A DNA stretch of 64,000 nucleotides from JACVRN01 sp036403815. Its GTDB lineage: Bacteria; Acidobacteriota; Blastocatellia; Pyrinomonadales; Pyrinomonadaceae. Shown here one piece after another: positions 7,822-15,928 of the stretch. Under the pieces are notes generated by a model. It ran no database searches. It was not told the DNA's origin and worked only from the letters and a program-made list of their open reading frames with translations. The DNA lies in NCBI GenBank assembly GCA_036403815.1, contig DASWQH010000080.1, positions 1 through 64,000 of the forward strand, in the 5' to 3' direction. The position numbers and the translations under genes were made by a program. How positions within the stretch are numbered: the first letter of the stretch is position 1; each line of letters opens with the position of its first letter.

Positions 7822-9027
7822 TTACTTGGCCGCCGGTGCCGCCTTGGCGTTCGTGTTCGCTGCCGGTGCCGTGTTTGAAGTGGCAGCCGGTGCGGTGTTC
7901 GCGCTCTGCGGCGTGTTGGCGTTCTGCGCGGGCGCTGTGGTTCCGGCGCTGGCGGGCCTGAGGCCGCTCAGGTTGCTCGGATTGTTAACCATATTGTTCG
8001 CCAAGTTATTTACAATCTTCGCATCCGTCATGGCGACTTGAATGAACGCGCGGTTCAAAATCTCCTTGCGCTGGTTGGTTAAGCCTTCGGCTATCTGCTG
8101 GCGCACGCCGGGGCTATCGAGCGTCAGGTTTTCGCTCTGCAACTGTTTTCTCTTGAGCTTAAATACATACCAGCGAGCGTTCGGGAACTGCGGCGAGGCG
8201 AAACGAGCCGGAGCAGTAATGCCCCCCACAGCCAGCGTATCGAAGAACTGTGAAATCAACTCCTGCGGAAAGCCATTCTGCTTAAGCGCGGCCTCATCGG
8301 CAAATCCAATATCGCCGCCGCGCGCGGCGCTCTGGTCTTCGCTTCGTCTACGCGCGACATCAGCGAAATCTTCATTCTTCAGTTGCTGCGCGACCAGATC
8401 AATCTTCTGCTTGGCTTCGGCTTCGCTTTTAGCATCGTCCTGCAAGCCTTCGTTGACTTCAGGGTCAACGGCAATCATTGCCAGCTCTACGCCGCGCGAG
8501 GTGACGAACGTCTGCTTGTTGTTATTGTAGAAGTCCTCTACCTCTTTATCGCTGGGCGCAGCAATCTTGGCGTTTACCTTGTCCTGTAGTTTCTGAATGG
8601 CTAAGGACTTGCGCGCTTCTTCCTTGAGGGAGTCCATAGTCAGCCCCTGATCTTTGAGGCCCTTCTGAAACTGCTCCTCCGTCATGCCCTGCTTCATAGA
8701 GTTGATGTAGTTCGTAATCTCGTCTTCCGAAGGCATGGTCTTCTCTTTATCAGCGCGCTGTAGCAGCACTTCTTTCTGAATCAGGCTGTCAAGAACCTGT
8801 AGGCGAGCTTGAGCCAGCGCCAGAGGTGAAAGCTTATCCTGCTGCCCCTGCGTCTGCGCAGTGATGAGCTTATCAACTTCGCTCAACATGATACTCTTGC
8901 CGTTGACGGTGGCCGCAACTGCATTATCCGTAGCGGCTCCGGGCGTTGCTCCGCCGGAACGATTGTTACACGCGAGCGCAAAACCAGCGAGCGCGACGAC
9001 GACGATGTAAATAGAGACTCTTTGCAC
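7822..9027 (-). CDS. SurA/PrsA-like peptidyl-prolyl isomerase lipoprotein
   Basis: 401 residues. Lipoprotein signal with lipobox LAGFALAC (Cys20). Residues about 35-170 are a SurA-type chaperone region (VNGKSIMLSEVDKLI, QARLQVLDSLIQKEVLLQRA). About 175-310 form a parvulin-type rotamase domain (DFADVARRRSEDQSAARGGD, WYVFKLKRK). The tail from 345 is an Ala/Asn/Thr-rich low-complexity region. It likely helps fold proteins outside the inner membrane. It is transcribed leftward ahead of the ABC-F gene. Confidence 0.85.
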   Translation of the reverse strand: MQRVSIYIVVVALAGFALACNNRSGGATPGAATDNAVAATVNGKSIMLSEVDKLITAQTQGQQDKLSPLALAQARLQVLDSLIQKEVLLQRADKEKTMPSEDEITNYINSMKQGMTEEQFQKGLKDQGLTMDSLKEEARKSLAIQKLQDKVNAKIAAPSDKEVEDFYNNNKQTFVTSRGVELAMIAVDPEVNEGLQDDAKSEAEAKQKIDLVAQQLKNEDFADVARRRSEDQSAARGGDIGFADEAALKQNGFPQELISQFFDTLAVGGITAPARFASPQFPNARWYVFKLKRKQLQSENLTLDSPGVRQQIAEGLTNQRKEILNRAFIQVAMTDAKIVNNLANNMVNNPSNLSGLRPASAGTTAPAQNANTPQSANTAPAATSNTAPAANTNAKAAPAAK

Positions 9028-9117
9028 TTTGACTTTCTACTCCTTCAAACTAACTATGATTGCTTAATCTATCTGGCGTCCGACCAATCTAAACTCCGGG
9101 CGAAGTGCCCCCTGGAC

Positions 9118-9147
9118 TTGACGCCATGTGAATCCCTTTGCTATAAA
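9118..9147 (+). promoter_or_regulatory. Sigma-70-type promoter upstream of rpmB
   Basis: TTGACG (9118-9123), an 18-base spacer, then TATAAA (9142-9147), about 100 bases before the rpmB start. Confidence 0.55.
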
Positions 9148-9248
9148 TTTTCGTTTCGAATCAAACCTGTCTAATCAGGGATTCGAGACAAACAGGCGCA
9201 ACAGGCGCTCGATTAGGACGACTAGCTCGGAGGTTCTCAAAAACTGTT

Positions 9249-9443
9249 ATGGCAAAACGATGCGAAGTCTGCGGCAAAGGGCCGCAATTCGGAAACAACG
9301 TTTCACACGCAAATAATCGTACGCGCCGCCGCTTCGATCCCAACCTGCAATCCATACGCGTGCAGCCCCCGAAGGGCGGCGTGGTGCGTATGAAGGTCTG
9401 CACCAGTTGCATCAAGGCAGGAAAGGTAGCAAAGGCTGCCTGA
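9249..9443 (+). CDS. rpmB: 50S ribosomal protein bL28
   Basis: 64 residues. CEVCGKGPQFGNNVSHANNRT at the N-terminus is diagnostic of bL28, and the RVQPPKGGVVRMKVCTSCIKAGKV end completes it. The four cysteines (two CxxC pairs) of the zinc-binding form are present. It is a component of the large ribosomal subunit. The monocistronic gene has its own promoter and a strong terminator at 9488-9540. The ATG at 9249 has GGAGG about 20 bases upstream, farther than usual, so the ribosome site is not well defined. Confidence 0.97.
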   Translation: MAKRCEVCGKGPQFGNNVSHANNRTRRRFDPNLQSIRVQPPKGGVVRMKVCTSCIKAGKVAKAA

Positions 9444-9487
9444 AGCGCTTCTTAAAACTCTCTTTTCAAAGATGCTCAAAACAAGGC

Positions 9488-9540
9488 TACCGGCTGTCTG
9501 TCTCCAAAAAAAGGAGACTGCTGCCGGTAGTTATTCTTTT
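9488..9540 (+). terminator. rpmB terminator
   Basis: CTACCGGC (9488-9495) pairs with GCCGGTAG (9523-9530), with an inner TCTCC/GGAGA stem, followed by TTATTCTTTT. It overlaps the 3' end of the opposing ridA gene. Confidence 0.8.
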
Positions 9541-9917
9541 CCGGCCAGGGCTATAACATCTATCTCTATGCCCGCATCGCGTGGAAGTCGTCCCGCCTCA
9601 ATGGTCGAGCGCGCCGGGCAAGCCTCGCCAAAGAATCTGGCGTAAACCTCGTTCATAGCCCCGAAATCATTCAGGTTAGACAGAAATACGGTCGTCTTCA
9701 CGACGCGCTCAAGGCTCGTCCCGGCGGCTTCAAGCACGGCCATCAGGTTGCGCAAAACCTGCTCGGTCTGCTCCTGTATGCCACCCGGCACAAACTGGCC
9801 TGTCTCAGGGTCAAGCGGAATCTGCCCCGAGCAGAAGACGAAACCACCGGCGCGAACGGCCTGCGAATACGGCCCGATTGCACCCGGCGCACGCTCTGTT
9901 TTGATGATCTCCTTCAC
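9531..9917 (-). CDS. ridA: RidA family enamine/imine deaminase
   Basis: 128 residues, the normal family length. GAIGPYSQAV, FCSGQIPLDPETG, KTTVFLSNLNDF and the substrate-binding Arg in CPARSTIEAGRLP are all present. RidA hydrolyses reactive enamines and imines released by PLP enzymes, such as those from Thr and Ser dehydration; it is a cytoplasmic trimer. Its 3' end faces rpmB, and the four-helix-bundle pseudogene with its heptamer arms lies upstream. Confidence 0.95.
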   Translation of the reverse strand: MKEIIKTERAPGAIGPYSQAVRAGGFVFCSGQIPLDPETGQFVPGGIQEQTEQVLRNLMAVLEAAGTSLERVVKTTVFLSNLNDFGAMNEVYARFFGEACPARSTIEAGRLPRDAGIEIDVIALAGKE

Positions 9918-9974
9918 AGTACAGATGACCTCTTTTTGTTAAGCCTAAAACAAAACATGCATTCTAACACTAAA

Positions 9975-10413
9975 GAAGGAAAAATTAAAAAGGTAAAAGG
10001 CAAAAAGCGGGGTTCATTAAAAACTTCTATATTTTATTTTTCGTGGAGACAATGATGGAACCAATGATGCGCATTAATTCTTCGGCTTCAGACAGCACTT
10101 CAGAAAGCCTTTCTTCCGGTATAACATTCGATGCAGCTAGAAGACGTAATCAGTAAAGAGTCTCCCGGGCTTCTTTAAGTGCAATGGCACATTTATTAAT
10201 GAAATCAGCTTTACTTTGCCCGGCCTGTGCTTCTTCGATATTGGCCCCGATTGACGTTCCAGAGCGCAGCAATTGTCTTCCGAGAGTGCGCCGATACTAG
10301 ACTGCGCATCTAAGTGCTGGCACAACTTTACTATCCTAACGGCAAAGTTAAATGTTCTTTCACAAATATCCTTCACCAGAATTTTGCCTTTTTAATTTTA
10401 CCTTTTGCCTTTC
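9975..10413. repeat. Heptamer-repeat arms bracketing a four-helix-bundle pseudogene, locus H
   Basis: Left arm 9975-10008: GAAGGAA, AAATTAA, AAAGGTA, AAAGGCA. Right arm about 10382-10413, reverse-complemented: AAAGGCA, AAAGGTA, AAATTAA, AAAGGCA. The arms use the same 7-bp units but are about 370 bases apart, and the space is filled by the pseudogene at 10027-10376. The right arm ends directly at the rel stop codon. This locus looks like the gene-bearing form of the bare hairpins elsewhere in the window. Confidence 0.8.
10027..10376 (-). pseudogene. Four-helix-bundle (S23-like, TIGR02436-type) protein, decayed
   Basis: From a GTG at 10376 the frame reads VKDICERTFNFAVRIVKLCQHL. It then shifts by one base near 10300 and continues in another frame as TLGRQLLRSGTSIGANIEEA, SKADFINKCAIALKEARETLY, stop, LRLLAASNVIPEERL and ELMRIIGSIIVSTKNKI to a TAG at 10027. 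The order and the RSGTSIGANIEEA motif are those of the four-helix-bundle family first known from inserts in 23S rRNA. One frameshift plus a TGA where Trp is expected make it non-functional. Confidence 0.85.
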
Positions 10414-12600
10414 TTAGGCAATTCCGTGCAGACGTTCGACATCAAGCACGCCGGGCACACTCTTAATCGAGTTGATGACTTTGTCCAGATGTTTGACATC
10501 GAAGACTTCTACGGTGACTTCTATGTGCCCGCGATCATCGTCTGCGACAGAGGCGCGTGCGTCTCGTATGCCGGTCTTCATGTCGGAGATAGCGCCCGTG
10601 ATGCCCGCTATCATACCCGTACGATTTTCCGTAATCGCCAGAAGCTTGACCGCATAGGAAGCATTGTCGCTCTTGCCAGCCCATTCGACTTCGACGATGC
10701 GCTCCGGGTTAATCATCAAAGCCTGAACGTTCTTGCAGGTTCTGGCGTGGACGGCGACACCCTTGCCGCGCGTGATGTAGCCTATGATGTCTTCGCCGCG
10801 AAGCGGATTACAGCAACGCGCTCGTGTGACAAGCAGGTCGTCAACGCCGCGCACGACGATGGCGTCGTCGCCCAGGCGTATCAGGCGGCGAACGGCTCGC
10901 ATGCCGCTTCTGAGTCGCGACTCTTTCTGGGTATCAAGCTCTTCAAACTTTTCAGGGTCGAGAAGCTTGGCGATGATGTTGCGCGGGATAATCTTGCCGT
11001 AGCCTATGGCCGCCAGCAGGTCTTCCACTCGCCCGTAGCCGTACTCGTTGGCGATGCGTTTGAAGTCGCCGTCTCCGTCGCCCAGAAGCTTTTTGGCTGA
11101 AAGCTGAAAGCGCGCGGCCTCTTTCTCGAAGAGTTTGCGGCCTATCTCTATACTTTCTGCGCGCTGCTGCTCGGCTATGAAGTGACGTACGCGATTACGC
11201 GCGCGCGAAGTCTTGATGAAGTTGAGCCAGTCGCGCGAGGGGTGCGAATTAGAGGTGGTTATAATCTCCACGACATCGCCGTTCTGAATCTGCGAGCGCA
11301 AAGGCACCATGCGCCCGTTGATGCGCGCACCCGTGCAGGTATTGCCCACCTCGGAGTGAATCATGTAGGCGAAATCAATGGGCGTTGCGCCGCGCGGCAA
11401 CTGTATCACCTTGCCCATGGGCGTGAAGGCGTAAACGTCCTTCGGGTAAAGGTCTAGCTTCAGCGTGTCAAGAAAGTCTCTGGAATCCTTGACCTCCTGC
11501 GTCCACTCCACAAGCGAGCGCAAGGCCTTCAAAGCATCGTCTTCGTCGTGCGCGCCGCGCGAGCCTTCCTTGTATTTCCAATGTGCGGCCACGCCTTCTT
11601 CTGCAATATTGTGCATATCAAGGGTGCGAATCTGCACTTCAAAGGACTGTCCCTTGTTGCCTATGACAGAAGTGTGAAGCGATTGATATAGATTGTCGCG
11701 CGGCGTGGCGATCCAGTCTTTAATACGACCGGGCACAGGCTTCCATGTGTTGTGTATGACGCCGAGGGCGGCGTAACAGTGGCGCACCTCGTTGGGTGTG
11801 ATGACGCGCGCGGCCACAAGGTCATAAACCTGTTCAAGATCAATCCTCTGTGCCTGCAATTTTTTCCAGATAGAATAGATCCGCTTGACGCGTCCCTCTA
11901 TACGCACGAAGGGGACTTCCGCCTCGTGCATCTTCTCTTCTATGCGAGCGGTGATGTCTCTGAGGAAAGCTTCGTTCTGGGGTCGCAGCTTTTCCAGTTG
12001 CGCAGTGATAGTGCGATAGTCTTCCGGGTGTAGATGCTGGAAGGCTAAATCCTCAAGCTCGCCGCGCAGCTTACCCATACCCAGACGATGCGCGATGGGC
12101 GCGTAGATGTCCATCGTCTCCTGCGCGATGCGCTTGCGCTTTTCGGGCTTCAGGTATTGAAGCGTGCGCATATTGTGAAGACGGTCGGCCAGTTTGACCA
12201 GAACCACACGCACGTCGTTGACCATTGCCAGGAGCATCTTGCGAACATTCTCGGCCTCCTGCTCCTCTTTCGAGATGTTGCTGATCTGCGCAATCTTGGT
12301 CAGCCCGTCAACCAGATGCGCTACCTCGTCACCGAAATATTTGCGTATCGTCTCAAGATCAACGAGCGTGTCTTCGACCACGTCATGCAGCAGACCTGTG
12401 GTGACAGAGACCTCGTCGAGGCGCATGTCCGCAAGGATGTTCGCCACTTCAAGCGGGTGGACTAGATAAGGCTCGCCACTTGCGCGCACCTGTCCCTTGT
12501 GCTCGCGCGCCGAAAAGAAGTAGGCGCGGCGCAGCAAATCCAGGTCGGCCTGCTGATGATTGCGGCCAACTTTTTCGATGATGTCCTCGATGCGAATCAT
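10414..12600 (-). CDS. rel: Bifunctional (p)ppGpp synthetase/hydrolase (RelA/SpoT, Rel)
   Basis: 728 residues, full length. HD hydrolase domain with H48 (VHPLEV) and HDVVED (72-77), so hydrolysis is likely active. Synthetase domain with RDNLYQSLHT. Then TGS domain (DVYAFTPMGKVIQLP...), a helical/zinc-finger-like region (RARCCNPLRGEDIIGYI) and a C-terminal ACT domain (VTVEVFDVKHLDKVINSI). It makes and degrades the stringent-response alarmone on starved ribosomes. Heptamer hairpin locus C lies immediately upstream of the ATG, so its leader mRNA is structured. Confidence 0.95.
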   Translation of the reverse strand: MIRIEDIIEKVGRNHQQADLDLLRRAYFFSAREHKGQVRASGEPYLVHPLEVANILADMRLDEVSVTTGLLHDVVEDTLVDLETIRKYFGDEVAHLVDGLTKIAQISNISKEEQEAENVRKMLLAMVNDVRVVLVKLADRLHNMRTLQYLKPEKRKRIAQETMDIYAPIAHRLGMGKLRGELEDLAFQHLHPEDYRTITAQLEKLRPQNEAFLRDITARIEEKMHEAEVPFVRIEGRVKRIYSIWKKLQAQRIDLEQVYDLVAARVITPNEVRHCYAALGVIHNTWKPVPGRIKDWIATPRDNLYQSLHTSVIGNKGQSFEVQIRTLDMHNIAEEGVAAHWKYKEGSRGAHDEDDALKALRSLVEWTQEVKDSRDFLDTLKLDLYPKDVYAFTPMGKVIQLPRGATPIDFAYMIHSEVGNTCTGARINGRMVPLRSQIQNGDVVEIITTSNSHPSRDWLNFIKTSRARNRVRHFIAEQQRAESIEIGRKLFEKEAARFQLSAKKLLGDGDGDFKRIANEYGYGRVEDLLAAIGYGKIIPRNIIAKLLDPEKFEELDTQKESRLRSGMRAVRRLIRLGDDAIVVRGVDDLLVTRARCCNPLRGEDIIGYITRGKGVAVHARTCKNVQALMINPERIVEVEWAGKSDNASYAVKLLAITENRTGMIAGITGAISDMKTGIRDARASVADDDRGHIEVTVEVFDVKHLDKVINSIKSVPGVLDVERLHGIA

Positions 12601-12608
12601 AAAAGCAG

Positions 12609-12678
12609 CGGTCAGAGTTTAGATGCCAGAGGCCAGTTTAAAGTTTTATCGTCCGGCCTCTACGCCCTGGCTTCTGAC
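12609..12678. repeat. Heptamer-repeat hairpin, locus C (degenerate)
   Basis: Left arm GGTCAGA, GTTTAGA, TGCCAGA, GGCCAGT. Right arm reverse-complemented: GGTCAGA, AGCCAGG, GCGTAGA, GGCCGG. The ends match well and the middle has drifted. It lies in the leader of rel. Confidence 0.6.
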
Positions 12679-12694
12679 CCATATTATAGCAAGA

Positions 12695-12727
12695 GGTGAT
12701 GCCCGACCCTAAAAGTCTGGCATCACC
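12695..12727. terminator. Hairpin in the rel upstream region
   Basis: GGTGATGCC (12695-12703) pairs with GGCATCACC (12719-12727), nine perfect pairs with a 15-base loop. It lies between heptamer loci C and B and can end transcripts entering from the TPR gene or form part of the rel leader. Confidence 0.5.
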
Positions 12728-12749
12728 CTAAAAGGCAGCAGGAAAAAGA

Positions 12750-12815
12750 AAAGGTTAGAGGTCGGAGGTCAGTAATTGTCTCTTACTGACCTCTAGCCTC
12801 TAACCTCTAACCTCT
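12750..12815. repeat. Heptamer-repeat hairpin, locus B
   Basis: Left arm AAAGGTT, AGAGGTC, GGAGGTC plus AGTAA; loop TTGTCTC; right arm TTACT plus GACCTCT, AGCCTCT, AACCTCT, AACCTCT. It lies just past the stop of the TPR lipoprotein gene. The right arm has one unit more than the left. Confidence 0.85.
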
Positions 12816-12827
12816 TCTCTTTCCTCT

Positions 12828-13670
12828 TTAGGTTGCCGGAGGCGAAGGAGCTTTCTTGGCTTCTTCCTCTTTCTTCTTCTGTTCGCTTAGCTGCGTGGTG
12901 CGCGCCTGCGCTTCATCGGCCTGCTTCTTATAATTGGCCTTGTCCTCTGGCTTGTTGTCCATGTCCGCAATCTTGACCTTTTCCAGCATCAGGTTGGTCT
13001 TGAAGCCCCAGGCTTTTTCGTTGTTCGGATCGAGCTTGATTGCGGTCTCTACGTTTTCAAGCCCGCGCGTCACGCACATGTTTATCTTATCGTAGTCTGC
13101 CTGATCCGTCGGCTTGACCCACTGGATGATGGTCTTGCCATCTTTCTCTACTGTCTTCTGGTTAGACTTTTGCTCTGTAATCTGGAAGGAGCATTCCCAT
13201 TCCTTGTTGGCGAGGAAGGTATAAGCCTCACTTCGTTTGCTGGGTTCAACCGATTCATCCGTGGAGCGCTGCTTGATCCAGGCTATCTGCTCATCCGTTT
13301 TACCGAGCTGGCCGAGCAGGAAGGCGACCGCCTTGTAGGCTTCATCGTTATTCGGGTCTTTCACCAGAATACGCTTATAGGCCTCTATGGCATCGTTTGC
13401 CCTTTTAAGGTTTTCCGGCGTCTCCACACCCTGCTTATACTGCGCGTGAATCGAACGGGCTATAAACAGCGGCGCGTTCTTATCATCCGGGTAAAGCTGA
13501 AGCGCCCTTTCGGAATGCTGCTGGGCTTCAGCGAATCTTCCGGCTTTGTAGGCGCGCGCGGCTTCGTTGATCTCGTTTTTGGCGCGGATGCGATTGACTA
13601 GACTGCAACCCGGTGTGCTAACGAGTAGAACCAGGATCAGGAGCGCGAACCTGGTATGAGAGAGTTTCAT
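12828..13670 (-). CDS. TPR-repeat lipoprotein
   Basis: 280 residues from the ATG at 13670. A longer frame to 13745 only adds translation of heptamer locus D and lacks a signal, so it is rejected. Lipobox STPGC (Cys22) gives a lipid-anchored periplasmic protein. Tetratricopeptide helices run from about 30 to 120 (YKAGRFAEAQQHSERALQLYP, DAIEAYKRILVKDPNNDEAY) and again near 180-230. The tail is Lys/Glu-rich. TPR proteins scaffold complexes; the partner is unknown. It sits downstream of the exbB-exbD genes in the same direction and may belong to that transport operon. Confidence 0.75.
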   Translation of the reverse strand: MKLSHTRFALLILVLLVSTPGCSLVNRIRAKNEINEAARAYKAGRFAEAQQHSERALQLYPDDKNAPLFIARSIHAQYKQGVETPENLKRANDAIEAYKRILVKDPNNDEAYKAVAFLLGQLGKTDEQIAWIKQRSTDESVEPSKRSEAYTFLANKEWECSFQITEQKSNQKTVEKDGKTIIQWVKPTDQADYDKINMCVTRGLENVETAIKLDPNNEKAWGFKTNLMLEKVKIADMDNKPEDKANYKKQADEAQARTTQLSEQKKKEEEAKKAPSPPAT

Positions 13671-13693
13671 CACTTGATAGCTCCAATAATTAG

Positions 13694-13767
13694 AGTGATA
13701 AGTGACGAGTGACGAGTGACGAGCAAGAAGAATTTTTCTTGTCACTCGTCACTCGTCACTCATCACT
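13694..13767. repeat. Heptamer-repeat hairpin, locus D
   Basis: Left arm AGTGATA, AGTGACG, AGTGACG, AGTGACG; inner CAAGAA/TTCTTG stem; right arm TGTCACT, CGTCACT, CGTCACT, CATCACT. It fills the gap between exbD and the TPR gene. Confidence 0.9.
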
Positions 13768-13772
13768 GAATT

Positions 13773-14246
13773 TTATTGATCGAGGGCGTCAACCTGCAAG
13801 CCAACGGGGCTTGCGCCTGCGCCCTTCACAGCGTCTATGACTTTGACCACTTCGCCGTACTTGACCGACTTGGGCGCTTTGATAAAGACGGTCTTGTAGA
13901 GTTCGCCCGTTTGCGGATTAACCTGATTCAGGTCTTTGCGCTTCTTGAAGACCTCCGTCAGCGTACTGCTCAACTGTCCCGTCTCATTGACAGACCCCAT
14001 CTCCTGCCCGTTGAGTTGCAGCTTGAGGTCTTTAGAAATATCCACACGCAGGTTAAGCTCGAAGGCCGTCGCCTGATTCTGCTCTTCCTTCGGTGGCGTT
14101 GGAATCAGCGCCTTGAAGCGGCTCGGCTTCAAAGGCGTAACCACCATGAAGATAATCAGCAGCACAAGCAGAACGTCAATCAGCGGTGTGACGTTGATGT
14201 AGGGTACGGCTCTTCCGCCTTCGCCGGTTCCACCACCCATTCCCAT
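13773..14246 (-). CDS. exbD: ExbD/TolR family biopolymer transport protein (second copy)
   Basis: 157 residues. A Gly-rich cytoplasmic start, then one membrane helix at about 14-38 (YINVTPLIDVLLVLLIIFMVV) carrying the essential membrane Asp (D24), then a periplasmic domain. The segment KTVFIKAPKSVKYGEVVKVIDA matches ExbD. With ExbB it forms the proton-driven motor that powers TonB. It lies downstream of another exbD; two ExbD genes per operon are common in Acidobacteriota, and the two may form a heterodimer. Confidence 0.92.
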   Translation of the reverse strand: MGMGGGTGEGGRAVPYINVTPLIDVLLVLLIIFMVVTPLKPSRFKALIPTPPKEEQNQATAFELNLRVDISKDLKLQLNGQEMGSVNETGQLSSTLTEVFKKRKDLNQVNPQTGELYKTVFIKAPKSVKYGEVVKVIDAVKGAGASPVGLQVDALDQ

Positions 14247-14388
14247 AATTAAAACTCCTTAAGCGGCTTGTGAAGCGCGGGCGCGAGATAAGGATGTACT
14301 AGCTATCCCTAGCAAGTAACTGGCGCTTTATAGCTGAGCTGAACTGCAAGCGCCCGCCGCTTCTGCTTTAACCAATGACAACTTTTAT

Positions 14389-14856
14389 TTACTGGGTCGG
14401 AGTCGCAGGCTTCGGAACAGCCGCTCCGCCCTTCTTCTTATCGGCGACAAGCCCTATCTGCTGGACTTCTCCCTTGCGCCGGATTTCGTCAATCACAGCG
14501 ACGACATCTCCGTAGGAGACGCCGACTCCCGATTTGATATAGACGATCTGCTCTTCGAGCGTTTTCTTCTCCATGCGGCGTTTGACTTCCGTGCCGATAT
14601 CGTTTTTGCTGATCTGCTCTTTACCTAGATAGTATTGACCATCTTCGGGGATAGAGATTACAACCGAAGTCTCTTTGATGATCGCCGGGTCAACGTCCGG
14701 ACTGGTCGTCTCGCGCGGAATGGCAACCGTCACTCCCTGTTGCAGAAAGGGCGTGACCACCATGAAGATGATAAGTAATACCAACATGATGTCCACCATC
14801 GGCGTGACGTTGATTTCGGAGTTGAAACTGCCGCCACCTCCTCCACTCATTCCCAT
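14389..14856 (-). CDS. exbD: ExbD/TolR family biopolymer transport protein (first copy)
   Basis: 155 residues. The Gly-rich N-terminus is followed by INVTPMVDIMLVLLIIFMVV (about 15-36) with the proton-path Asp D22. The periplasmic domain ends in VYIKSGVGVSYGDVVAVIDEI. It is about 65% different from the copy downstream outside the membrane helix, so these are old paralogues rather than a fresh duplication. It is part of the tonB-exbB-exbD-exbD group. Confidence 0.92.
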   Translation of the reverse strand: MGMSGGGGGSFNSEINVTPMVDIMLVLLIIFMVVTPFLQQGVTVAIPRETTSPDVDPAIIKETSVVISIPEDGQYYLGKEQISKNDIGTEVKRRMEKKTLEEQIVYIKSGVGVSYGDVVAVIDEIRRKGEVQQIGLVADKKKGGAAVPKPATPTQ

Positions 14857-15039
14857 AAAGCTAACTCTCCTTCAGCAGGGTTCAGGCATAAAGATTACCA
14901 GAGCAAGCCCGTCTTTCGGTCGCAGATGCGCGTCACATCAGTGAATCTCTAGCCAAAGAGGTCTAGAAAAGGTTGCGACGCTTTTGCAAGAGTCGCAGCC
15001 CATATAAAAGGAGGCGCGCCCGGCTTTATGCTCAAACCA

Positions 15040-15834
15040 CTACGGTTTCAATTGACGCGTGCGGTTCTTCAAGAAGTAGTCGATCAGCTCTGAAGCCGAG
15101 TTGTCCATCTCGACAACGAAGCCGTCAACCTTACTCGTAAAGTAGTTGAAGAGCCACACGGCGGGCACGGCCACAGCCAATCCGAGAGCGGTCGTAAAGA
15201 GCGCTTCCGAAATACCGCCCGCGACTGCGGCGATACCGGCGCTCTCTGCGCTCTTCATGCCCTGGAACGCGTTGATGATGCCGAACACCGTGCCGAACAG
15301 TCCGACGAACGGAGCGGTCGAGCCGATGGTCGCCAGTCCCGACAGGCCGCGACGGAACTCAGCCGTCTTGATAGCAATTGCACGTTGCAGAGCACGCTTG
15401 GACGCCTCTATCTCATCGCCGGAGATTTCAGACGATTGCTCGTGAGCGCGGAACTCCTGAAGACCGCTGTTGACGACCATCGCCAGGTGCGATTTTCTGT
15501 GCTTGTCGCTAATGTTGATGGCTTCTTCAATGCGGTCGTTCTTCAAGGCTTGCGCGACGCGCGGAGCAAACTGGCGTGACTGCTGCTTGGCAGCCCTGTA
15601 GGTCAAAAAGCGCTCGACCATGATGGCTATCGAATAGACCGACATGATCAAGAGGATAATCACCACGCCCAGCGCCACCCAGCCCAGGTGCTTGAGCATT
15701 TCAGTGATGGTAAACTGATTTCCCGCATCTGGCGCGGCACCCTGCTGGGCTGCTTCCTGCCACAAGAAGACAAAAAAGCCGAAGGCTTTCATTCCGAGAA
15801 AACTAGCTAGAATATTCACGGTAAACCCCTCCAA
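15040..15834 (-). CDS. exbB: MotA/TolQ/ExbB family proton channel
   Basis: 264 residues with three membrane helices (about 52-75, 168-192 and 207-232). The TolQ-type signature GLFGTVFGIINAFQGM and ALFTTALGLAVAVPAVWLFNYF are present. It is the pentameric channel subunit that converts proton flow into motion of TonB. The gene lies between tonB and the first exbD, with about 90-180 base gaps, all leftward. Confidence 0.93.
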   Translation of the reverse strand: MEGFTVNILASFLGMKAFGFFVFLWQEAAQQGAAPDAGNQFTITEMLKHLGWVALGVVIILLIMSVYSIAIMVERFLTYRAAKQQSRQFAPRVAQALKNDRIEEAINISDKHRKSHLAMVVNSGLQEFRAHEQSSEISGDEIEASKRALQRAIAIKTAEFRRGLSGLATIGSTAPFVGLFGTVFGIINAFQGMKSAESAGIAAVAGGISEALFTTALGLAVAVPAVWLFNYFTSKVDGFVVEMDNSASELIDYFLKNRTRQLKP

Positions 15835-15928
15835 AGGTTTTAATTCATTAAACTAGAGCAGGTCGGAGACGCCTTCGCGAGAGCAAACCCGTTGGCTGCT
15901 CCCGCTCTAAGGCTTGAGCCGACGGCTA

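Noticed and set aside
10405..11100. 231-codon plus-strand frame opposite rel
   Set aside because: Lies wholly antisense to the rel coding region with no independent signals.
13670..13745. N-terminal extension of the TPR lipoprotein
   Set aside because: The extra residues are a translation of heptamer locus D; the lipoprotein signal starts at 13670.
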